Shown one piece after another: positions 55,012 to 64,000 of a DNA stretch of 64,000 nt (positions are counted from its first letter, which is position 1; every line of letters starts with the position of its first letter). Location of the stretch: the NCBI RefSeq assembly GCF_013166605.1, contig NZ_JABKKF010000001.1, forward strand, positions 124,001-188,000, read 5' to 3'. Origin of the DNA: Xylanibacter muris (GTDB taxonomy: Bacteria; Bacteroidota; Bacteroidia; Bacteroidales; Bacteroidaceae). The notes under the pieces are model-generated. The model searched no databases. It was not told the DNA's origin and saw nothing but the letters and a program-made list of their open reading frames with translations. The position numbers and the translations under genes were made by a program.

Positions 55012-56199
55012 ATGGATTCCTTATTTCAGGCTTACCGCACGTTTTTCGGTAAGGGAGATGCGCTGTACCAGCTTTTTTCTCCGTATCGTATTTGTCCTTT
55101 AGGTGCACATGTTGACCATCAGTGGGGTTTGGTTTCTGGTTTTGCCTTCGATAAAGGCATTGACTTTTTGTTTTCCGAAACAGAGACCGGCAAAGTTGAG
55201 ATGTGTTCACTTTCATTTGAGGGGCTTATGACATTCAATGTGCAAAAGCCTGTGGACGAGAAACAACAGAACTGGGGTGACTATCTGCGTGGAGCAGTAT
55301 GGGCATTGCAGCAGGACTTCCAGTTGAAAAAAGGTATAAAAGGAGTTGTGAAAGGCTCCATGCCTATAGGAGGGGTTTCATCGTCGGCTGCTCTGCTATG
55401 CGGTTTCGTGATGGCTCTTGCAAAGGTAAACCATATTGAGCTTGACAAGATGCAGGTGATACATTATGCTTCCGAGGCAGAGCGTAATTATGTGGGCTTA
55501 AGGAACGGTATTCTCGATCAGGCCTGTGTGGTGCTTTGTGAATCGGATAAACTTCTTTATCTTGATACCAAGACATCAGAGTATACGCTCCTTCCTTTTG
55601 GTGGCGGAACACGTGAATTGCCTTTTGAAATAGGAGTATTTTTCAGCGGTGTTACCCGCAAGCTTACGGGAACTGATTATAACCTTCGCGTATCAGAGTG
55701 CAAGACTGCGGCATGGATGCTGCAGGCATACGAGGATATCCCTTTGAGAGAACTTGAGGAAACACGCCTGAGAGACATTGATGAAGAGTTGTTCATTAGG
55801 CATGAGGATAAACTTCCGGAGAGATTTATGAAGCGTGCCAGACATTTCTTCACTGAGTGCGACAGGGTGCGTGATGGTGTGGAAGCATGGAAAGCAGGTG
55901 ATATAAAGAAATTCGGGGAATATATAAACAAGAGTTGCGAAAGCTCGATAAACAACTATGAATGCGGTTCTCCGGAACTTATAGCATTGTATGAGATAAT
56001 GAAGACAACGGAGGGCATCTATGGCGGACGTTTCAGCGGTGCAGGTTTCAAAGGTGCATGTATAGCCCTGATAGACCCGGCCATGAAAGATACAATCCGG
56101 GAGACAATGACAAATAGATATCTGAAGAAGTTTCCACAATATAATGAGACCTTTGAGGTCTTTTTCTGCAAACCGTCAAATGGTGTTGAATTCCTTTGA
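55012..56199 (+). CDS. GHMP sugar kinase, galacturonokinase/galactokinase-like
   Basis: 395 aa from ATG 55012; a longer frame from 54952 is not family-like. Motif 1 SPYRICPLGAHVDHQWG (residues 23-39) resembles plant galacturonokinases more than GalK (GRxNLIGEHTDY). The ATP-binding GHMP motif GSMPIGGVSSSAALLCGF and the C-terminal GGRFSGAGFKGACIALI are intact. It should phosphorylate a hexose or uronic acid at C1. The next gene is a sugar-1-phosphate nucleotidyltransferase 14 nt downstream, so together they would make an activated sugar from a free one. Confidence 0.82.
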   Translation: MDSLFQAYRTFFGKGDALYQLFSPYRICPLGAHVDHQWGLVSGFAFDKGIDFLFSETETGKVEMCSLSFEGLMTFNVQKPVDEKQQNWGDYLRGAVWALQQDFQLKKGIKGVVKGSMPIGGVSSSAALLCGFVMALAKVNHIELDKMQVIHYASEAERNYVGLRNGILDQACVVLCESDKLLYLDTKTSEYTLLPFGGGTRELPFEIGVFFSGVTRKLTGTDYNLRVSECKTAAWMLQAYEDIPLRELEETRLRDIDEELFIRHEDKLPERFMKRARHFFTECDRVRDGVEAWKAGDIKKFGEYINKSCESSINNYECGSPELIALYEIMKTTEGIYGGRFSGAGFKGACIALIDPAMKDTIRETMTNRYLKKFPQYNETFEVFFCKPSNGVEFL

Positions 56200-56213
56200 A
56201 ATAAAAAATACAG

Positions 56214-56954
56214 ATGAAGAATATTGTAATTGCTGCCGGATATGCCACAAGGCTTTATCCGTTGACAGAAAATTTTCCCAAACCATTACTTAAAATAGGA
56301 AACAGCACCATTTTAGGCAGGCTTATTGATGATATAGACCGTATTCCGGATATAAACGAACATATTATTGTAACAAATCATAAATTTGTACATTATTTTG
56401 AGGATTGGAAACAGACACTGCAGACACGCTGTCCGGTAACGATTATTGATGATGGTACGGAAAGCAATGATACACGTCTTGGAGCTGTGCGCGACCTTTT
56501 GCTGGCCATAGACAGGTGTAGCGTTGATGAGGATATTCTCGTGATTGCGGCCGACAATATTCTCGATTTTTCGTTCAATGGCTTCATTGAATATTTTCAT
56601 AAGAAGAAAACGTCATTGATAATGTGTCATAACGAACCTCGTCTTGAACGGCTGCAACGTACGGGAGTTATTGCCGTGGATTCAGACATGAAGGTGCTGG
56701 AGATGCAGGAAAAACCGAAACATCCTGTGAGTAACTGGGCTGTGCCTCCATTCTATTTATACAGACGTGAGGACCTGCCGCTGATAAAAGACTGTCTTAA
56801 TAACGGTTGCGGATTTGATGCACCCGGCAACCTTGCCCATTATCTTGCAGGAGTGACAATATTGCATGCATACGAGATGCCCGGCAATAGGCATGATATA
56901 GGCAGCATGGACAGCTATAGGGAAGCGTGCGAAATGTTTGGGGGATTGAAATAA
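56214..56954 (+). CDS. Sugar-1-phosphate nucleotidyltransferase
   Basis: 246 aa. N-terminal IVIAAGYATRLYPLTENFPKPLLKIG is the nucleotide-binding signature of the NTP_transferase family (AGYATR variant); VIAADNILDFSF provides the metal-binding Asp. Lacks a left-handed beta-helix, so a simple pyrophosphorylase. Paired with the GHMP kinase for a salvage-type NDP-sugar route; nucleotide and sugar cannot be read with confidence. The two genes look richer in G/C than the genes after them. Confidence 0.88.
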   Translation: MKNIVIAAGYATRLYPLTENFPKPLLKIGNSTILGRLIDDIDRIPDINEHIIVTNHKFVHYFEDWKQTLQTRCPVTIIDDGTESNDTRLGAVRDLLLAIDRCSVDEDILVIAADNILDFSFNGFIEYFHKKKTSLIMCHNEPRLERLQRTGVIAVDSDMKVLEMQEKPKHPVSNWAVPPFYLYRREDLPLIKDCLNNGCGFDAPGNLAHYLAGVTILHAYEMPGNRHDIGSMDSYREACEMFGGLK

Positions 56955-57030
56955 TAGTTATTTGTTTGACTTTATGCCAAATAAAATCTAATGCAAATAT
57001 AGTATAGTTTTAAAATAAAATCTATAATTT

Positions 57031-59070
57031 ATGGCGAATTTCGATTTAATGGATTATCTGAAATACAATAAGATTGAGACAGGAATCTATGGTTTTAATA
57101 AATTATTATATGGTGGGCTTGTTATTCCACATGATGAAAACCTTTTAATTGTTATTCGTGGAGGTGATGATACAGAAAAGACAGTATTCAGTCTTCAACT
57201 TATCTCTTCTATAGCAGAAACTTTTAAACGTGTAGGTTGTGAAAAATACAAACAAATAAATTATTATAGTAATTATTTGGGTAAAAAGTATCTTGAAGAT
57301 TTATTGCTTGATATACTTATTTCATCAGCCATACAAAAACTAACAATACAAAATGTCAGTCGAAATAATGTATCGGGAAAAATTCTTTCAGAATTCTTTT
57401 TCAACATTAACCGTATTATATGCACGGCCGATAATTTAGAATTTAATGAAATATTAAACAACCCTGATAAAATGCTATGTGAAGAAGCATTATACTATAA
57501 TAATAGAACTAATGCAATTCATATACGTACTAAAAAACGTCAGGATAAAAATATATCTAACTTAGAAAATCTGATTTTCAATCGTAAAGAAGATTCTCTG
57601 AATGAGTATATTAAGAATAAAGATCTAAGGAAGGTAGAAGATCTTATTGATACGAGATATGTTAAAACAGATATTGAAGATGTAGATTATTCTATGACAT
57701 CAATAACAGATAAGATACAAGGATTGTCAAAATCCAAAACCTCCACATTGTTATGCGTAAATATTGTAAAAAGAAAATGCAATAGTTATGGTAATAATGA
57801 TATGTGTTCCTTAATTGACGAACTTAAGAAATTTAAAGTAAGCATACTTGTTGTCCGTGATGATGTAGACATACCTGAAGAGAGAGCTGATATGATAATA
57901 TACTTGTCAACGTCTAATGATGGAGGCTTTGATTACAAGCTTAATAATCTTTCAATATATAAAAGCAGATTTCAGTCAACTGCAATAGGAATACACCAAT
58001 ATAAGTGTAGGGATTATGGAATAGAAGTATATCCAAGTCTGCACACTTATTGCCAACAAAGAAGATACCTCCAAAGAGCATTGGTATACACACATTCTGA
58101 TGTTATATCTGAGACTTTTCAGCAATATTTGAATGATGACAACTTCATACACTCTGACTATAATAGCTATATGGAAGAAAAGGAAACGATAAGCGATGCT
58201 TATTTAAGTGCACTGAGTCCGTCTGCATATAAGAATTTTTCAATAGCTCAAGTACTTGATATTGTATTCATAAATCCTATAAAAAACAAATTTTGTAGTG
58301 AACAGGGCCAGACATATCAGCAAAAGTTGGAAAACGATTTTCTTTATGGTAATAATGGCGGAATAACAGCAATTATTGGAGAGCCAAATACTTTTAAGCG
58401 TTTTCTTACATTTGGCAGTGCATTTAGTTCTGCTCATAAAAAGGAACATACATTATTTCTTTTATTAAATAAGGATTCACGTATGGTTAGAAGGAGGCTG
58501 CAATGTCCTGCAAGAAATGGTAAAAGATGCATAAATTCATGTAAGGACTGTTATAAGTATCTCCATTTTATGAATATTGTCCTTGGATGTATCTCTCCAG
58601 AAGAGTTTCTTTATTTTCTGATGCAACAGATAGATACGGCATATCCTGATGGAAATATAAAAAGAATTATCATAGACGATTTGCAGGTTGTTGAGTATTG
58701 TTTTCCGTTGCTATTTAAGGATCCTTTGTTTATTCCGGCATTAATTGATGAATGTCGGGATAGGGAAATCGCGTTATATATAATGTGCGATAAGAACTGT
58801 CAGATGAAAAACAGTCTTAGTGTTTTGGCGGATAATGTCATTTATACAAGCCGTGATGAAAAAGGAAATCTTGATTTATTTGTAGAACGTTATTCCGGAT
58901 ATAATTCTAAACCAAGCAAGATTTTTGCAGGTAAAGTAAGAAAGCCGGAAAATCTGTTCGAATGCTATGAAAAAGGAAGTAGGGATAACCGAAAAACTTA
59001 TTTTGATTTTGATGCAGATCAAATAGAAAGTTTTGTAAAATATACAATGTCTGACTATTGGAAGAAATAA
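57031..59070 (+). CDS. KaiC/RecA-like two-domain protein with degenerate P-loops
   Basis: 679 aa, soluble, Lys/Asn-rich and AT-rich DNA. Start TGIYGFNKLLYGGLVIPHDE copies the KaiC entry 'TGIxGLDxLLxGGI', followed by a damaged Walker A IRGGDDTEKTVFSLQL (residues 42-57; E49 where Gly is expected). A second KaiC-like unit begins at about 443 (GGITAIIGEPNTFKRFLTF; K456, Arg in place of Thr/Ser) with Walker B RIIIDDLQVVEY (D549, D550). Between them is a Cys set C492, C500, C504, C507, likely a zinc knuckle. No known family name found. The next gene, 6 nt downstream, is a multi-TM protein. Confidence 0.6.
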   Translation: MANFDLMDYLKYNKIETGIYGFNKLLYGGLVIPHDENLLIVIRGGDDTEKTVFSLQLISSIAETFKRVGCEKYKQINYYSNYLGKKYLEDLLLDILISSAIQKLTIQNVSRNNVSGKILSEFFFNINRIICTADNLEFNEILNNPDKMLCEEALYYNNRTNAIHIRTKKRQDKNISNLENLIFNRKEDSLNEYIKNKDLRKVEDLIDTRYVKTDIEDVDYSMTSITDKIQGLSKSKTSTLLCVNIVKRKCNSYGNNDMCSLIDELKKFKVSILVVRDDVDIPEERADMIIYLSTSNDGGFDYKLNNLSIYKSRFQSTAIGIHQYKCRDYGIEVYPSLHTYCQQRRYLQRALVYTHSDVISETFQQYLNDDNFIHSDYNSYMEEKETISDAYLSALSPSAYKNFSIAQVLDIVFINPIKNKFCSEQGQTYQQKLENDFLYGNNGGITAIIGEPNTFKRFLTFGSAFSSAHKKEHTLFLLLNKDSRMVRRRLQCPARNGKRCINSCKDCYKYLHFMNIVLGCISPEEFLYFLMQQIDTAYPDGNIKRIIIDDLQVVEYCFPLLFKDPLFIPALIDECRDREIALYIMCDKNCQMKNSLSVLADNVIYTSRDEKGNLDLFVERYSGYNSKPSKIFAGKVRKPENLFECYEKGSRDNRKTYFDFDADQIESFVKYTMSDYWKK

Positions 59071-59076
59071 AAGTTT

Positions 59077-60114
59077 ATGGTTGAAGAAATAAAAAAATGG
59101 TTTAATAGTGACAAATATGGCATATCATTATCTTTAATATGTGCCATTATTCCTCTTTTTCCTTGTATTATCAAACTAATATCAGATTTATTTGGTAATA
59201 AAGAGACAATATTAAGATGGTACAATCATGATTTTTGGTTTGCATGCAGCCAATTTCTTGTATCGTTAATAGGATTAGGCATTATTGTTTTTATATACAA
59301 GCCAGAAGCTTTGAATGAGATATCTGATGAAACATCTGTTACAGATTATATAGAAGAAAAATGTCAAATAAAGCAAACTGTTAACAACAATTCTAAAATG
59401 GCATACAATGTTGTAAAATCTACAGTTATGCAATTCTATGGAGTATGGTTTGCAATTTGGTTGATATGGACTATATATTATGGCATTGACATTGTATGTT
59501 CTTACAAAGAAATATTAAACAATCAGGCATTAATACATATTAAATATTTTTTTGATTTTTGTAGTAGCACTGCAATGTATAGTGCATATATCATATTAAA
59601 TGACGTAACAGTAAATATAAGCAGTAGAAGTGATCGTCATTATTCATGCATATTCAGAACAATAACCTTATGTATGTTTATTTTATTTGCATGTATTATT
59701 TTTCAAGCGATGTATCTATCAGAGCCTGTTAAATATAGCAAATTCAATATGTATACAAGAATAATATTATGTTTCTTTAGTGCTGTTTCTTTTGTAATGG
59801 TTTTAGGAAAACTTAATAGTAATCGTCTCTATATTCCACGCTTTCTTATGTCTTTATTATATATTTATGCAGTATCTCAGGTTTTTTCAATGTTTCTCTT
59901 TCCTAAGTTAGAACATCGATGTGAATTGATATATATTGCAGATATTACAAAAAAATGCCTACCATGGATAACATTCTTTGGCAAAATCGTACTACTAATA
60001 GTCCTTTCATGGATTTTATATAGTAAACGCCTGATATTTTATATAGTGCATAGTAGCATCTCAATAACAAGCAGAAAAACGGATATACAGGAATTTAACC
60101 GATATATGGAATAA
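59077..60114 (+). CDS. Multi-TM protein of unknown function, partner of the KaiC-like gene
   Basis: 345 aa, about eight TM helices in two groups, with a soluble loop at residues about 80-110 (LNEISDETSVTDYIEEKCQ). No transporter or enzyme motif recognised. The 6-nt gap from the KaiC-like gene and shared AT-rich codon use suggest a two-gene unit inserted between the nucleotidyltransferase and the flippase. A membrane effector or sensor is conceivable but only by analogy with defence systems. Confidence 0.5.
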   Translation: MVEEIKKWFNSDKYGISLSLICAIIPLFPCIIKLISDLFGNKETILRWYNHDFWFACSQFLVSLIGLGIIVFIYKPEALNEISDETSVTDYIEEKCQIKQTVNNNSKMAYNVVKSTVMQFYGVWFAIWLIWTIYYGIDIVCSYKEILNNQALIHIKYFFDFCSSTAMYSAYIILNDVTVNISSRSDRHYSCIFRTITLCMFILFACIIFQAMYLSEPVKYSKFNMYTRIILCFFSAVSFVMVLGKLNSNRLYIPRFLMSLLYIYAVSQVFSMFLFPKLEHRCELIYIADITKKCLPWITFFGKIVLLIVLSWILYSKRLIFYIVHSSISITSRKTDIQEFNRYME

Positions 60115-60171
60115 GGGGATGCCATAAATAGAGTGCTGACTATTGGCGGTTGATAATTAAATATTAATATT

Positions 60172-61713
60172 GTGTCACAAATATCGGATAATAACAAACG
60201 GATAGCAAAGAATACACTATTTCTGTATATACGCCAGATTTTTGTAATGGTGGTTGCCTTATATACTTCTCGTGTTGTATTGGCAACATTAGGTGTAACA
60301 GATTATGGTATATATAATGTTGTAGGTGGAATTGTTACTCTATTTACATTTATAAACTATGCAATGTCCTGTTCAACAACAAGATTTATTACTTTTGCAT
60401 TAGGAAAGAAAGATGAAGAAGGTGTTAATATCGCGTTCAGTAATGCATTAATTGTTCATAGTATTATTTCTATAATAATACTTATATTAGGAGAAACAAT
60501 TGGATTATATATATTCAATACCCATATTAATATTCCAGATGACAGGATTTATGCTGCAGGTTGGGTATATCAGTTCTCTATTTTCACGTGCATAATAAAT
60601 ATTTTAAGTATACCATATAATGCATTGATTACTTCTCATGAGAAGATGAATGCTTTTGCATTAATTTCTATATTGGAAACAACCTTGAAATGGGTAATTG
60701 TATGGGTATTGGTTGTTTTTAGTTATGATAAACTTATTTTATATGCAATACTAATGTTTGGTGTTGGGGTAACAATACGTATTATAAACCAAGTTTATGC
60801 TATAAGAACCTTTAAAAAAGTTCGTTTTTTACGTCCCCAAAATTTTACTATGTTTAAAGAAATGATTGTGTATGCTTTTTGGAGTTTAGTGGGAAGTTCA
60901 GCTATGATACTATCTGATCAGGGACAGAATATATTATTAAATATATATTTTGGTCCTTCTGTGAATGCTGCAAGAGGTGTTGCAATGCAAGTTAAATCGG
61001 CTGTTGTTGGGCTATGTAATAATTTCAATCATGCCATTACTCCTCAAATTAACAAATCGTATGCTGGTGGTGATATTTTTTATATGCACAAGTTGATTTT
61101 TGCAACATCAAAATATACATATTACTTGTTGTTTGTAATGATTTTACCTATAATATTAGAGGCTAAGGTTATTTTAGGTATATGGCTTGTAGAAATTCCA
61201 GAAAACACTGTTTTATTTTTACAGTTAATATTGATTATTTCCATATTGACAGCATTGGGTAATCCTTTGTCTAATGCTGCGGGTGCAAATGGGCGTATAC
61301 GTAATTTTCAGTTAATTGTTGGGGGAATAAATTTATTGTTATTACCTTTTACTTGGTTAATGTTTAAAACTCAAGGAAAGCCAATGCCAGAATGGGCGTT
61401 TTATATACAAATAGTAGTTTGTATTATCATGCAAGTAGCAAGAGTTTTGTTAGTTAAACCATTGATAAAGCTATCAATTTGGGAGTATATGGTACATGTT
61501 GTAAAACCATGTGTCTGCGTTACTGTATTAGCATCCGTATTGCCTGTGTTTTTGACATTTCTCATGGTTGATGGTTTATTATCTTTAGTAGTAATTACAG
61601 TTGTTTCAATTATATCAGTTCTTATGTCAATTTATACAGTTGGAATGGAACAGGTTGAAAAGGATTTTATATTAGCAAAGATAAAAAAACTACAGCATGA
61701 TAAAAATTGTTGA
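60172..61713 (+). CDS. Wzx-type polysaccharide flippase (MATE/MOP superfamily)
   Basis: 513 aa, 12-14 TM helices, moves lipid-linked repeat units across the inner membrane. Starts at GTG 60172: SDNNKRIAKNTLFLYIRQIF, a very common start for Bacteroidales flippases; LGVTDYGIYNVVGGIVTLF and NAARGVAMQVKSAV are family-typical stretches. Overlaps the next gene by 17 nt. Confidence 0.88.
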   Translation: MSQISDNNKRIAKNTLFLYIRQIFVMVVALYTSRVVLATLGVTDYGIYNVVGGIVTLFTFINYAMSCSTTRFITFALGKKDEEGVNIAFSNALIVHSIISIIILILGETIGLYIFNTHINIPDDRIYAAGWVYQFSIFTCIINILSIPYNALITSHEKMNAFALISILETTLKWVIVWVLVVFSYDKLILYAILMFGVGVTIRIINQVYAIRTFKKVRFLRPQNFTMFKEMIVYAFWSLVGSSAMILSDQGQNILLNIYFGPSVNAARGVAMQVKSAVVGLCNNFNHAITPQINKSYAGGDIFYMHKLIFATSKYTYYLLFVMILPIILEAKVILGIWLVEIPENTVLFLQLILIISILTALGNPLSNAAGANGRIRNFQLIVGGINLLLLPFTWLMFKTQGKPMPEWAFYIQIVVCIIMQVARVLLVKPLIKLSIWEYMVHVVKPCVCVTVLASVLPVFLTFLMVDGLLSLVVITVVSIISVLMSIYTVGMEQVEKDFILAKIKKLQHDKNC

Positions 61714-62890
61714 TAAAGGATTTTGTTGTGGTTGTCAGGCCTGTAGTCAGATTTGTCCGAAGCAATGCATATCCTTAAAGGAAGATAATGAAGGCTTTTT
61801 GTATCCGATAGTAGATGAGAGTAAATGTATTAACTGTCTATTATGTGAAAAAGTCTGTCCTTTTCAAAATGAGGAAGTCCCAAATGTTCCGAAAAAGGTT
61901 TTTGGTGCCTATAATTATAATGAAGAAGAACGAAAAAGGAGTTCGTCTGGTGGAGTATTTATTTTGCTTGCAAAAAAAGTATTGTCGTCTGGAGGTGTTG
62001 TTTTTGGAGCAATATTTGATAAGTCATGGAATGTAAAACATGTATATACGGAAAGTATTGAAGGTGTTTATCCTATGTTGCAGAGTAAGTATGTACAAAG
62101 TGATATTGGAGTAACTTATAAGGAAGTAAAGATGTTCTTGAAAGCAGGGCGTAAAGTGCTTTATTGTGGGACTCCTTGTCAAATATCTGGATTGAAAAGA
62201 TTTTTATGTAAGAAATACGATGGTTTATTGACTGTTGATTTTTTGTGTCATGGAGTACCAAGTCCAGGAGTGTGGAGAAAATATGTTGAACGTGAACTTG
62301 GACCGTTTGCGCGAAGCGCAACGGCTGGAAAAAATTCAGTTTTGAGTTTGTCTCTAAATACAGTGTCTGATTTATCGGATATTGAGTTTAGAGACAAAAC
62401 TTATCGCGGCTGGAAAAAATACAGTTTTGTTGTCCGGAGAAAGTTGCCCTCTAAGGGCAACAAAAATACAGTTTTGTTGTCCGATAGTCATTATACAAAT
62501 CCATATATGCAAGGATTTCTTTCTGATGTTTTTTTACGTCCTTCTTGTTATAAGTGTAAATGTAAAAATGGAAGATCTAGAAGTGATTTGACATTAGGTG
62601 ATTTTTGGTGTGCAGAGCAAATAGATGAAAATATCGATGATGATAAAGGTTTATCTTTATTATTGGTCAATAATCCGGATTATCAATTACCGATGGGAAT
62701 ATATAAAAAAGAATTTGCTTTTAATAAAGTAAAATATTTGAATGGAGGATTTATAGAATCACATGATTGTGATACTATAAGGCGTTATTTTTTCTATAAA
62801 TTTTATACATATTTTAAAATAAAGAAATCACTTGATTATTCCATGTTTATGAGTAAAATAATAAAAAAACTTTTAAAGATATGGAAATAG
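61697..62890 (+). CDS. FrhB-like protein with two 4Fe-4S clusters (coenzyme F420 hydrogenase beta-subunit family)
   Basis: 397 aa. N-terminal ferredoxin pair CCGCQACSQICP and CINCLLCEKVCPF, then YCGTPCQISGLKRFL and DFLCHGVPSPGVWRKY with further Cys, and PSCYKCKCKNGRSRSDLTLGDFW. Members in capsule loci act near pyruvyl transferases but their reaction is not settled. The stretch encoded by 62300-62490 is longer than I expect and is built from short palindromes and repeats. The next gene starts inside its last codons. Confidence 0.82.
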   Translation: MIKIVDKGFCCGCQACSQICPKQCISLKEDNEGFLYPIVDESKCINCLLCEKVCPFQNEEVPNVPKKVFGAYNYNEEERKRSSSGGVFILLAKKVLSSGGVVFGAIFDKSWNVKHVYTESIEGVYPMLQSKYVQSDIGVTYKEVKMFLKAGRKVLYCGTPCQISGLKRFLCKKYDGLLTVDFLCHGVPSPGVWRKYVERELGPFARSATAGKNSVLSLSLNTVSDLSDIEFRDKTYRGWKKYSFVVRRKLPSKGNKNTVLLSDSHYTNPYMQGFLSDVFLRPSCYKCKCKNGRSRSDLTLGDFWCAEQIDENIDDDKGLSLLLVNNPDYQLPMGIYKKEFAFNKVKYLNGGFIESHDCDTIRRYFFYKFYTYFKIKKSLDYSMFMSKIIKKLLKIWK

Positions 62891-64000
62891 GAATCTTTAC
62901 ATTTTGGTCTTCAAAAGATAATTATGGGCAGATTTTACAAAGTTTTGCTCTTCAATACTTTTTGAATTTACAGGAAAACATAAATGCTGAAGTCATTCGT
63001 TATTATTCAACTAAAGAATCTTTATTGACAAGACTAAAAACATCAATAAAGCAGATTTTATTACGAATTTGTCCTATTATAGATAGAAGATTGGCATTAA
63101 AATATAATAAAATACAAGAGAGAAGTTTTGATACCTTTAAATGTAAATACATAAATTATTCTAAGAGTATATATTATGGAAGAAATGAATTGAATAAGAA
63201 TGTTCAAAAGTATGATGTCTTAATTGCCGGAAGTGACCAGGTTTGGTCAATGATGCTTGATAATCCCCAAAATAGTGTATATTTTTTAGATTTTGGTAAT
63301 AGAAAACAGAAAAGAATTTCTTATGCTGCAAGTTTTGGACTTCGGACTTATCCAAAAGAGTTGAAAGAAAAACTGAAAATACAGCTTGCCAGATTTTCAG
63401 CAATTTCTGTTAGAGAAAAAGACGGTGTTTCTATATGCAATGATTGTGGTTGTACTGCAATTCAAGTTTTTGATCCAACTTTACTGTTAGATAAAGAAGT
63501 GTATTTGCCATTTATTTTAAGTTCAAGGAAAGAACCATATACATTCCTGTATATTTTGAATGTTAGTAAAGACGATGTTTTTTGGAATAAAATACGATTT
63601 TGCATAAAAACAAATAAAATTTTGGGAACAACGGCATCAGGTTATACTTCAGACCAAGTAATTCTTGATGGTGTTGAATATGAAAATTCGACAATCCATC
63701 AATGGATGTCAAATATAGCTTATGCGGATACTGTAATAACAACGAGTTTTCATGGTGTTGTTTTTTCAATTATTTTTCAAAAAGATTTTATTTTTATTCC
63801 ATTAAAAGGTAAATATGCTCAATCAAATAACAGAGTTTTTGATTTGTTATCAAAAATAGAGTTGGAAAATAGAATACTTTTTAATGATTCTTCCATAGAG
63901 TGTTTATTACAGAATAAAATAGATTATTCTGTTGTTGAACCAAAATTAAAGTCTTTTCGCAATAAATCTATTGAATTTCTTAAAGAACAATTATTAATAA
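62881..64000 (+). CDS. Polysaccharide pyruvyl transferase (3' end outside window)
   Basis: Open from ATG 62881 to the window end (373 codons, no stop). It starts EIGIFTFWSSKDNYGQILQS with the glycine-rich 'xGxILQ' pattern; the family signature VLIAGSDQVWS is near residue 115, and SYAASFGLRTYP, VREKDGVSIC and TSFHGVVFSIIF follow in order. Adds a pyruvate ketal to sugars of surface glycans, using PEP. Overlaps the FrhB-like gene by 10 nt, the usual pairing in these loci. Confidence 0.88.
   Translation, partial: MEIGIFTFWSSKDNYGQILQSFALQYFLNLQENINAEVIRYYSTKESLLTRLKTSIKQILLRICPIIDRRLALKYNKIQERSFDTFKCKYINYSKSIYYGRNELNKNVQKYDVLIAGSDQVWSMMLDNPQNSVYFLDFGNRKQKRISYAASFGLRTYPKELKEKLKIQLARFSAISVREKDGVSICNDCGCTAIQVFDPTLLLDKEVYLPFILSSRKEPYTFLYILNVSKDDVFWNKIRFCIKTNKILGTTASGYTSDQVILDGVEYENSTIHQWMSNIAYADTVITTSFHGVVFSIIFQKDFIFIPLKGKYAQSNNRVFDLLSKIELENRILFNDSSIECLLQNKIDYSVVEPKLKSFRNKSIEFLKEQLLI

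Overview
The window is a Bacteroidales chromosome segment, probably Prevotellaceae or a close relative. The evidence is the Bacteroidota promoter form (TTG, about 20 nt, TAnnTTTG) at several sites, a PorZ-like type IX secretion (T9SS) protein with cargo-like C-terminal domains, a BspA-type leucine-rich-repeat protein, the long IspG form, a subclass A2 beta-lactamase and a UpxY-type NusG paralogue leading an exopolysaccharide locus. No rRNA, tRNA or CRISPR array was recognised. Gene calls are by eye; no database search was possible.

Layout. 1-7.5 kb: 3' part of leuS, then yitT, rdgB, porZ, a GT-C-like membrane protein and an acyltransferase-3 protein, all on +. 7.5-7.9 kb: a promoter and structured non-coding sequence. 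8-14.6 kb: a cell-surface locus with a BspA-like LRR gene broken by one in-frame stop, a repeat/cohesin-like/dockerin protein, another secreted protein and a 70-aa peptide. 14.6-16.1 kb: nadA on the minus strand, then an intergenic region that looks like the replication origin: strand G/C bias changes sign here and TTATCAACA-like 9-mers cluster. 16.1-23.6 kb: an rRNA/tRNA methyltransferase, an aldo/keto reductase, then a minus-strand Tat cluster (tatA, tatC, a Tat-dependent aldo/keto reductase-ferredoxin, and a NapH/NapG-like fusion with an internal twin-arginine segment). 23.6-37.1 kb: housekeeping genes (ogt, a TrkH-type transporter, ispG, purE, rpoN, phosphatases), a class A beta-lactamase and many short dispersed repeats.

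37.2-64 kb is mainly surface polysaccharide. It opens with a polyprenyl glycosylphosphotransferase and a nucleotidyltransferase, followed by a papain-like lipoprotein, an untranslated-looking transcription unit, a tyrosine recombinase and a DUF4143-type ATPase. A 197-bp segment bounded by perfect 25-bp inverted repeats, with promoter-like elements inside, precedes the UpxY homologue: a candidate phase-variable switch. The locus continues with a very large KAP-like membrane P-loop NTPase with TPR-like solenoid, MBOAT and SGNH acylation proteins, a galacturonokinase-like GHMP kinase with a sugar-phosphate nucleotidyltransferase, a KaiC-like protein with degenerate P-loops next to a multi-TM protein, a flippase, an FrhB-like iron-sulfur protein and the start of a pyruvyl transferase.

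Most noteworthy: the putative oriC, the invertible promoter, the KAP-like giant and the KaiC-like/TM pair (both unexpected inside a capsule locus), the internal Tat signal in a NapH-NapG fusion, two orphan structured RNAs, and a 203-bp MITE-like repeat with related families.
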